Part shown: in pieces, positions 63,755-64,000 of the stretch | Position numbering within the stretch: the stretch's first letter is position 1 | How the letters are laid out: every line of letters begins with the position of its first letter | NCBI GenBank assembly: GCA_036924085.1 | Contig: JAVGWX010000014.1 | Span: 42,279,556 to 42,343,555 of the forward strand | DNA length: 64,000 nt | Origin: Ariolimax columbianus | Taxonomy: Eukaryota; Mollusca; Gastropoda; Stylommatophora; Arionidae | Direction: 5' to 3' | Translations under genes and position numbers: made by a program | The notes under the pieces: generated by a model | Databases searched by the model: none | Told to the model about the DNA's origin: nothing | The model's input: the letters and a program-made list of their open reading frames with translations, nothing else

Positions 63755-64000
63755 ATGCTAATACTTCTACTGATACTACTACTACTATTACAACTACTAC
63801 TACTATTACTGATACAAGTACTACTACTACTACTACTATGGCCACTACTACTTATGCAACTGCTACTACTACTACTACAACAACTACTACTACAACTACT
63901 ACAACTAATTCTACTACTACTATGGCCACTACTACTACTGCTACTACTACTACTATTACTACTGCTAGTACTACTACTGCTACTAATACTGATACTACTA
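63437..64000. repeat. (CTA)n trinucleotide array running off the window
   Basis: At least 560 bp of ACT/TAC triplets with GCT, ATT, TCT and GAT interruptions. It continues past base 64000. Poly-Tyr and poly-Val frames are artefacts. Same motif family as the arrays at 27245 and 33001. Confidence 0.97.

Overview
This is a gene-poor, repeat-dense stretch of a large eukaryotic genome. There are no operons and no Shine-Dalgarno starts. No rRNA gene, convincing cellular tRNA gene, CRISPR array or complete host protein gene could be supported. The mixture of LINEs (APE endonuclease/reverse transcriptase/RNase H, and several RT-only relatives), tRNA-headed SINEs, mariner relics, minisatellites and long trinucleotide arrays fits a lophotrochozoan invertebrate. 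A gastropod mollusc is my best guess, from memory of similar retroelement proteins; it is an inference, not something the sequence proves.

Layout. 0-8.5 kb: low-complexity DNA, a decayed mariner piece, LINE 3' scraps, and a (GAA)n block flanked by a perfect 14-bp direct repeat. 8.9-13 kb: two decayed LINE reverse transcriptases around a 44-bp minisatellite. 13-17 kb: copies of a composite element (a core plus 38-bp or 26-bp tandem arrays), one of them split by a LINE with a 13-bp target-site duplication (TSD). 17.7-18.3 kb: the only candidate host exon (weak). 18.9-22.7 kb: two truncated copies of an RNase-H-bearing LINE (called I-like here). One is bounded by a 204-bp direct repeat that overlaps a SINE, which itself sits in an older LINE. 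23.8-26.3 kb: another RNase H LINE whose coding sequence appears to have been blown up into a 41-bp minisatellite, then a second 41-bp array broken by a SINE. 27.2-28.1, 33.0-33.3 and 63.4-64.0 kb: (TAC/TAG)n arrays. 29.9-31.4 kb: a mariner interrupted by a small poly(A) retrocopy. 38.6-40.6 kb: a telomere-like 58-bp array, an 18-bp array and a TA-flanked MITE. 42-44.4 kb: LINE relics back to back. 47-53 kb: a nearly intact I-like LINE (one frame, two stops) between two inverted TTC/GAA-rich arms. 53-64 kb: LINE/SINE mosaic.

How the parts relate. Three I-like LINE copies are 5'-truncated, end in (GAA)n and have clear flanking duplications, so this family moved recently. A dispersed ~350-bp element (SINE Y) has the same kind of GAA tail and its own TSD, and may use the same machinery. 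Other LINEs end in (ATG)n, (TTAAG)n or (TA)n. Much of the microsatellite content here can therefore be read as LINE tails, before or after expansion. Family names X, Y, Z, W and LINE3 are labels made for this window only; clade assignments from motifs are approximate.
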